A stretch of DNA of 64,000 bases from Akanthomyces muscarius. Its lineage: Eukaryota; Ascomycota; Sordariomycetes; Hypocreales; Cordycipitaceae. The stretch covers positions 3,100,001 through 3,164,000 of the forward strand of contig NC_079245.1 of assembly GCF_028009165.1 (NCBI RefSeq), given 5' to 3'. Positions within the stretch are counted from its first letter, which is position 1. Every line of letters starts with the position of its first letter. This document shows, in pieces, positions 57,970-64,000 of this stretch. A program made the position numbers and the translations under genes. The notes beneath the pieces are model-generated. The model did not search any database and was not told the origin of the DNA. It saw nothing but the letters and a program-made list of their open reading frames with translations.

Positions 57970-58702
57970 AATCGCCTCCCCCAGCGCGGGTGGCGCATCC
58001 TCGAACACGACCACGGCGGTTCCCTGCGTTGAAGAAAAAACGGGCTATGCCGCCGACGAATCGAGAATCAATTAATCAATCAATCTTGCGACATGAAAAT
58101 TATGTCGTTGTAATTTAATGCAATGGAGCGTCGACGCGACTGATACCAAACTCTGCGCAAAACAGCCAGGGGCACGCATCTGTACAATAGGGGCAAGGCG
58201 GGAAAACGTTTTCCATGTAACTGGGCATAGACAAAATACCACGAATCTGTACAATTTCAACTCCAAATTCTCAGCCGCCTTGAAGAAAATACAGACCCGG
58301 CTCAATTTGCACGTGAATCTCGAGATCTGCGACGCAGCAGATACGGCTTCTTCCGGCAGCTATTTTTATCAGCCAGCTTTCATAGGGGAGACCACCGCTC
58401 GTCCGCAGGCAAAGGCCGTAAAATCCTGCTGCCGAGCTCGGACAAGCATCTCGATGATTACGGCATTCAAAGTAGATGACTGGTGCATGACAGAAAATGA
58501 ATCATATCGAGCCACGACCGGGAACTGAAAACCAGATACCGCAATCCAATGCATTTCTGTACATGATCTAACCCATTCTTCATACGCAATACAAGGCAGT
58601 CATAAATTAGAAGAAAATAAACAGAACCCTCATGACGCCCCATACCATAATCGCTGCATACCCCTGCAGCATAACCAAAAGCTCTATCTTCTCTCCCACC
58701 CT
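57970..58702. other. Intergenic, convergent 3' ends of TOM5 and NUP57
   Basis: 733 bp between converging genes. ORFs at 58118-58528 (plus) and 58072-58305 (minus) show no domain. AT-rich; probable 3' UTRs. Confidence 0.5.
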
Positions 58703-59869
58703 CTATTTCGTTCGCATGTTCGAGCTCCGGCTCTCCTCCCAGTCTGCAAAATCAGCACTCAACGACTCTACCTCCTTCTTCAAATGGTTCAGCTGCTTCT
58801 CGTAATCTTGCATAATCTATACAGCATGTTAGCACGTTTAACAACCCAGACAAGCTGCATTAGAGCTCCCGCTTTCCATGAATAAGTATAAACGTACCCT
58901 CTTGGCTTTGTTCTGCGTCTCCTCGTCCAGCTCGCCGCCCTCGGCCACCGGCTTGCCCATTTCCTTGTTCAGCCTGTCCGAGTAGCCGCGCAGCACAATC
59001 AAGCGGCTCCAGAGCTCCTCCTCGCGCGCGCCCACAGCCGGGTCCTGCACCTCGCGCTCCAGCTTCTGCAGGCGGCGGTTGAGGTCGTCCTCGTCGCCGC
59101 TGAGCGCGTACCCGCGGTTGCGCAGGATCTGCACGCGCGCCGCCAGCGCCAGGCACCGCTCGTGGATGGCCGCCTGCCGCCGCCGCGCCGCCAGCGCCCG
59201 CACCTCGGTCGCCAGCTCGTGCCGCTGCAGCAGCGCGTCCAGCCCGCCGTTGATCTGGTGCAGCCGCGTGTTGAACTCGGAGATGGCCCGCTTCTGCGTC
59301 TTGAGCCGGTCCGCCACGCCCGTGTAGCCCGAGCACAGCACGGGCATGAACTCGGGCCCGGGCTTGTTCTGCAGCGCCTCCTCCCACTCGCGCGGGTCCT
59401 CGTGCGGTTGCGGCTTGTAGAAGGGAATGTGCGACTCGTCCACCTTGTTGTAAAAGTAGTGCTTGAATACGCAGCTGGGGTTCGCCGGATCCCACTTCTC
59501 TGTCACGAGCTTCATTTGTTCGAGGATCGGTTTTTGATCTGCAGTTACTCCTGTTAGCTCAACTATTTTCTTTCTCGAATATCCAAAGACAGGTTAGATA
59601 GCTTCGGCAGAAGCTAGGGCCCGCGTACGAGGAGTTTCCTTGCCCGGCTGCCACAGCGAGCTGGACAGTTGAGCCTGTGATTGCGACAGCGCCGGCATCT
59701 GCTGCGACTGTTGAGATGGCGACATCATGCTATTGCCGAGTCCAGTTCCTTGCTGCGTGCCTCCTAGCGTTTGGCCAAAGGGACCGCTGTTCTGTTGTGT
59801 GGTCGATGTCTGTTGCGTAGGCTGCTGGCCCCAGACGCTGCCGGTCTTGGGCTGGCCAAAGAGCGACAT
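58703..59869 (-). CDS. NUP57: Nucleoporin NUP57 (NUP54 family)
   Basis: Predicted 331 aa from exons 59869-59629, 59538-58898 and 58816-58703; introns are 90 bp (gtacgc/gcag) and 81 bp (gtacgt/atag). Nup57 forms the central channel of the nuclear pore with Nsp1 and Nup49. The N terminus MSLFGQPKTG carries FG and Gln-rich low complexity (residues 1-80). Then comes LTEKWDP-type text MKLVTEKWDPANPSCVFKHYF with YNKVDE, the alpha/beta insert of the Nup54 family. A helical coiled-coil part follows (TQKRAISEFNTRL, ARVQILRNRGYALSGDEDDL) and ends MQDYEKQLNHLKKEVE. The last exon is required for that coiled-coil end. Divergent from NDUFA8. Confidence 0.88.
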
Positions 59870-60381
59870 GGTGAAAGATTTTTATGACGGTATAGCCTCG
59901 GGAGTGCAATTAAGTATCGTCGGTTTCCGGCTCGATGTCATGTGTCGTGCCTCCGAAGCTTTGATGAAGAAACCTGCTCCTGCGCGAGGTGGTCGTCGTA
60001 AGGGAAAACAACAACACAGGGTTCCGCGCAACGATGCGCATTCACCAGTGAATGCAATCCGCGGTTCGAGCAATGATTCAGATGCGCAACGGCGCAAAAT
60101 TTCGCCGTGGGGTGTTTGTTGTCGAGCTTGCTGTATTTAAAGGCTGCTTTCTTCAGCCGGTAGGTAGAGCGATAGCGCGTCAAGGTCGCCCAAAAACGTG
60201 AGCTTCTGGTCTCTCGCCTTTTTTTGCGCTAAGCTCCCACCAGCCAATCACAGCTCGCCAATTCTGACCTCCATCAACCCGCCATCCTGCCCATCATCTG
60301 CGCCCATTGCCTCGCATTACCAAGCCTCCCATTTCCGAAGAAGCGCATACAACCGTTGGATTCAGCAGCAAAACGGACAAG
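59870..60381. promoter_or_regulatory. Divergent promoter of NUP57 and NDUFA8
   Basis: 512 bp between start codons pointing apart. It carries both promoters. No ORF with a domain; no site named. Confidence 0.55.
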
Positions 60382-61214
60382 ATGTCGACTCGCAGGCCCC
60401 AGTACGTTCATTTCCTGTGCCCATTGGCCGTGCAAAGCGCAATTGATGCGCGCCAAAGCAGTCATCCTGCAGTCCTCAAATTTCCGAGGTCAAAAATTAG
60501 TAAAGCCAACTGACAGCTGACCCGTCATCGCTTTCTGGCAGATTCAACCAGCAGGTCCTCATCGACGCGACCCCTCTCCCCGATGATATCCCTGCGGTCA
60601 AGGAGATTGGTGCCAGCTCGGCCCCTCTCCTGTCGGCATCCTTCTTCATCGGCGCCCGATGCCGCGACTACAACGACGACTACATGCAGTGCAAGACTGA
60701 GAACCCTGGCCGCGGCGAGTTTGACTGCATGAAGGAGGGTCGCCGCGTCACCCGCTGCGCCCAGAGCGTGTACGTATACGATAACTTGAATTGGCATTAA
60801 AATAGAGAGCGCGAGCTACAAGCAGGGCCTCTATGCATCGCCAGGTCAACACTTCGAATACAAGACGACAACTAACGACGAGATAATAGTATCAAGGACA
60901 TCAACACCCACTGTCTGGCCGAGTTCCGCAAGCACTGGGAGTGCCTCGACGACCGCAACCACCAGCTATGGCAGTGCCGCCCTGCGGAGTGGAAGCTCAA
61001 CAAGTGCGTCTTTGACAACTTGGTACGTTGCCTCGCCGTCCTCCGGGTCTCTATCGTATATCTAACACGTTCATTGCAGAAACTGGAAAAGAAGATTCCC
61101 GACCAGCCCTCCAACGTCGTCCCCGTCGAGCTCCGCCCCAAGCAAATCTTTGCCGACTTCCCGGTTGGACCAGGCGAGGGCAAGCCCTTCGTCACCGGCC
61201 AGTCTAAGCAATAA
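60382..61214 (+). CDS. NDUFA8: Mitochondrial complex I subunit NDUFA8 (twin CX9C protein)
   Basis: Predicted 171 aa from four exons: 60382-60401, 60542-60769, 60890-61022 and 61080-61214; introns of 140, 120 and 57 bp, all GT-AG. An intermembrane-space subunit of NADH:ubiquinone oxidoreductase (animal PGIV). It carries four CX9C motifs: C47-C57, C69-C79, C91-C101 and C112-C122, i.e. two CHCH-type pairs, oxidised after import by the Mia40 relay. It lacks a cleavable presequence, as usual for that route. Splicing the 20-nt first exon makes MSTRRPQFNQQVLID. NDUFA8 alone among complex I subunits has this double CX9C layout with about 170 residues, so the call is strong. Confidence 0.93.
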
Positions 61215-62181
61215 AGAATTAAAATACTACTTGTCTTTTGTTGTTGCCTCAGGCTGGGTTGTGGAACTATGTACATTTTACTCGCTAGGTTGTCGAGATG
61301 AATCAAACTATATCATCAATTCCTGCATGCGGCTTATGGCCGGTGTTGCCTTGGCCGTATACACGGTGGCTTTTCACTGCTTTTTCCTAAGCTTTTTCCT
61401 AAGTGCTTGGGGTACTATTCTAGTCTCCATTTCCCCAATTTACCCAATGTGTTTCTGCCAGTCTCTCTAAATGTATCGAATATCGGAGGCGAATGGACGG
61501 TATATGGTACAGGGTAGGCCCAGGCACAAGACAATCAGCATGACTTGCCAGCATCCTCAGATGATGCGAGATCCTACGGCGAGGGAATCAATCGCTTCAG
61601 TAAATCCATAGCGTTGTCGATCTGTCGTTGTCTCGGAAACATGTCTGGTATGGGAGCTGTCATGGCTGACAGACGCGGTACTCTCATCACGTGTTCGAGA
61701 TGTGATGCAGCGCTACAGCCGAGTGCGAGCCGCATATACCATACTCAAGTAGCATGCTTGTGTACGATACTGATCGCACGGTGGCGAATCGTTTAGGTCT
61801 ACAGATACCGTCGAGATAAACTCGCTTGTCGACAGATAGGTGACGCGGTGGCGGCATAGGCAAGAGGCCGATGCCTCATGGTCCCGACTCGAATACAGAA
61901 CTAGATTCGGCGACGCCACAACCCCAACTCAGGGGGGTGCATGACACAGAAACAATAATTTCACCGCAGAGGGAGAATGAAATGCATGACACGACACGTT
62001 CGACTGAGTGAGGCCCTTACCCGCGTTGTGACACTGAACACGTCACGTCTCACCAAGCCTGGCAAGCCGCGTCCGGAATTTATCGTTGTTCAAAACGAGC
62101 AGTTCCCAGAGGAATAAAAAAAAAGTACTTCTGCCAACATCTCAAACAGGCGAAGGCATGAGAAGCAAAAAGAAAGCACAA
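61215..62181. other. Intergenic region downstream of NDUFA8
   Basis: 967 bp. The left part is NDUFA8 3' UTR. ORFs at 61545-61796 and 61713-61919 show no domain. An A run at 62116-62124 and another at 62167-62171 read as T runs on the minus strand; the second suits the end of the tRNA-Gly transcript. Confidence 0.5.
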
Positions 62182-62261
62182 TGCGTGATCTGGGAATCGA
62201 ACCCAGGGCTCCCCGACGTTGCGGATGGCAACGGAGAATTTTACCACTAAACCAATCACGC
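62182..62261 (-). tRNA. tRNA-Gly (anticodon GCC) with a short intron
   Basis: 80 nt on the minus strand including a 9-nt intron. Acceptor GCGTGAT/ATCACGC, D arm GTTT/AAAT, anticodon stem CTCCG/CGGGG, anticodon loop TTGCCA+T with GCC, T arm CTGGG/CCCAG with loop TTCGATT. The nine bases TCCGCAACG after position 37 interrupt the anticodon loop, the standard place for nuclear tRNA introns. A T run is 10 bases downstream (plus 62167-62171). The structure is clear; the intron border is ambiguous by one base because T repeats at both ends. Confidence 0.9.
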
Positions 62262-62599
62262 TGGTCTTATCTGATGAACGCAGGACCGAACTGTATCGAC
62301 ATTTACGCACACATGACGGAGACTTAATCACAAGAGTGGTCGATACAGTTCTCGTACACGATAATGGCAGAGTAATGGCCAAATGAGAGGTAAATCTCCG
62401 CTAGGCTAGCTCTTGTCAGATGGAAAGTCGTCGTAGAGGCCTAGAACTTTGATATGACGATGTGGCATTTTGAAGGCTTGCACCAGCAGTGCCACCGCCA
62501 TGTTCAGAAAGGAAAGGAACCAAATATTTGAAATTTTCTTCTAGAAGGGGAAACTTGTAGCAATCAACACGGAAGAGAGCAACACAGAGGAAACCTGTT
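62262..62599. other. Short intergenic region before the unknown gene
   Basis: 338 bp that should hold the promoter of the plus-strand gene at 62600 and the upstream flank of the tRNA. No feature seen. Confidence 0.5.
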
Positions 62600-64000
62600 A
62601 TGATTCCGTATCCTTTTCTAAACCTCGCTATGGAGAACAGAGAGAGTCCCGACATCGAACTCGGGCAGCTGATGTGCAAGATGGCCAGTCGAGAGGCAGA
62701 GAGCTTCTTCCAAAAGAGCATGATGAAACATGTGCAGCATTTTCCCGAAGCGCTCAATGCCCGTGGTCTCGCCTCCAACGTGATCGATAGTGTGTATGCA
62801 TGGCATTCGGCTGGAGAGGGAAGTAAGTATCAGGCCTCGCCCCGTTCAGGCTGCGTCTGGAGAAAAGCTAACGCATCGCCAACCAGGGAGCCTCAAGGGT
62901 CTTCCCACCGATTATCTCTCGCTGTTCAAGGTGCTGCAGACCATCTTCTCCGCCAAGTTCTGCAGCAAGTTCGAAAAGCGCTGTCTCGAGTTTGACATCT
63001 TGGTGGAGCGCGAGCACGCGAGCCCTGTCCACCTCGTGAACCGCAGCCTCGCGTCCAGGCTGGTCATTTCCAGCGCCATGATCTCGGAGCACACTGCCGA
63101 GTACTGGGTCAGGCTGCTGTGCACGGCCGTGGCCAGCCACTGCTTCCGACAGGCGGCAGCGCAGTTTGGCGACTTGATCGACCCGCGGACCATGCGGACC
63201 CGAGACGTCAAGGCCGTCTTGAGCGGCCGTACAAACAAATACGATGAAAAGTATACAAAAAGGGGCAGTCGCTTCACGCAGCTCACTCTACAAGGGCCCG
63301 ATCTGGTCACTGCCTGGAAAAGTTCCCACAAGACAGCAGGGCTGGAGAGAATGGCCCCTCGGCATGATGCGATGCCATCTCAGTCATGCAACTCTCCCGT
63401 CTACTACGGAACAGCGGCCCATCTCAACGAACTGCAGGATGACTACATCGAACTAGTTTCGCTTCCCTTCCGTGGTCTTTCCGGTCAGGACCCAGTCTAC
63501 GGAGTCATACCCTACCATGCGCACATCAACGCCGCGCCCACCACCCTCGCACCATTTCGCAGCTTCCTGTCCAGCGTGTTCCGCGCAGAGGTCATTGACA
63601 AGATGCCGTCGCGGAATCGAGATCACACCTGGAAGTCGGGAGACGAGGAGTACGAGAGCGTCATGCTCTTCCAGTTTCGCCCTCGGCCGCCTCCATCGAC
63701 GGGCTACAGCTCGTACACTATCCCAGAAAACATGAGAGCGGCGTGGAGATATGTTGCCAGAACGGTCGTGTGTCTGAAGACGCCACCGCCGCTCTGCTGG
63801 AGGATGTTTTCAGACATTCACGGACAGCCAAGGGGCACCGACTGGCCATTCATCATCTACGAGTTGGAAGATGCAGAGAGGGTCCGCGCTCTGCAGCCTC
63901 TGACGGAGGCATCGCTCTGGCACAGCGTCTGGTGCGGCGAGGGCGTCTGCGAGCTCAACAGCAGCCACAGGGAGTCGTTTGCAATCAAGTACGACATCGG
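62600..64000 (+). CDS. Hypothetical protein, 3' end outside the window
   Basis: Exons 62600-62822 and 62887-64000, intron 64 bp (gtaagt/ccag), frame open to the right edge, about 445 residues visible. The start could be ATG 62600 (MIPYPFLNLAMENRES) or 62630 (MENRESPDIELG); the second gives a more ordinary N terminus. The composition is globular with a helical first third (EAESFFQKSMMKHVQHF) and a mixed remainder with aromatic-rich stretches (PWPF-like GTDWPFIIYELEDAERV). No signal peptide, membrane segment, zinc cluster or known catalytic motif is visible. I do not recognise the family. Coding is well supported by the long open frame (more than 1,100 bp in exon 2) and the spliced continuity. 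Confidence 0.8.

Overview
The window is nuclear DNA of a filamentous ascomycete. Reasons: short GT-AG introns of about 48-140 bp in most genes, a Zn2Cys6 regulator, a NIMA-type kinase, an ENA-type sodium ATPase, an intron-containing tRNA-Gly, and fungal forms of SCO1, TOM5, NUP57, SPP1 and SQT1. The gene set and the protein style fit Sordariomycetes, and Hypocreales seems most likely, but that placement is inference. I saw no transposon ORF, CRISPR array, rRNA gene or clear secondary-metabolite cluster.

Layout. 1-5.3 kb: 3' half of an ENA P-type ATPase (+), then a PARG family protein (-) and an acr-2-like Zn2Cys6 regulator (-). 5.3-24 kb: a region almost without genes, interrupted only by a C2H2 zinc-finger regulator at 14.7-15.7 kb; it holds hairpins and low-complexity tracts. 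24-31 kb: a small coiled-coil protein, a Fic-domain protein with a perfect inverted repeat beside its TATA box, a BORCS6-like protein and an NAD(P)-dependent reductase. 32-39.9 kb: NIMA kinase (-) and an ankyrin/BTB protein (+) sharing a divergent promoter, then choline kinase (-). 41.4-46.4 kb: tRNA-Met, a mitochondrial HAD hydrolase (-), SCO1 (-) and the COMPASS subunit SPP1 (+), the last two divergent. 46.7-52.8 kb: a broken acidic ORF, an F-box-like protein and SQT1. 52.8-64 kb: glycine decarboxylase GCV2 (-), TOM5 (+), nucleoporin NUP57 (-) divergent from complex I subunit NDUFA8 (+), tRNA-Gly (-), and an unknown protein running off the right edge.

The genes are mostly housekeeping and do not form one pathway. 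From 41.6 kb on, five of the genes are mitochondrial or probably so (HDHD5-like, SCO1, GCV2, TOM5, NDUFA8). Exon boundaries were derived by hand from splice sites and reading-frame continuity; every multi-exon CDS reported closes in frame. The most unusual items are the Fic protein with its operator-like palindrome, the hairpin block near 9.7 kb, the PARG with an altered signature loop, and the gene deserts around the C2H2 regulator.
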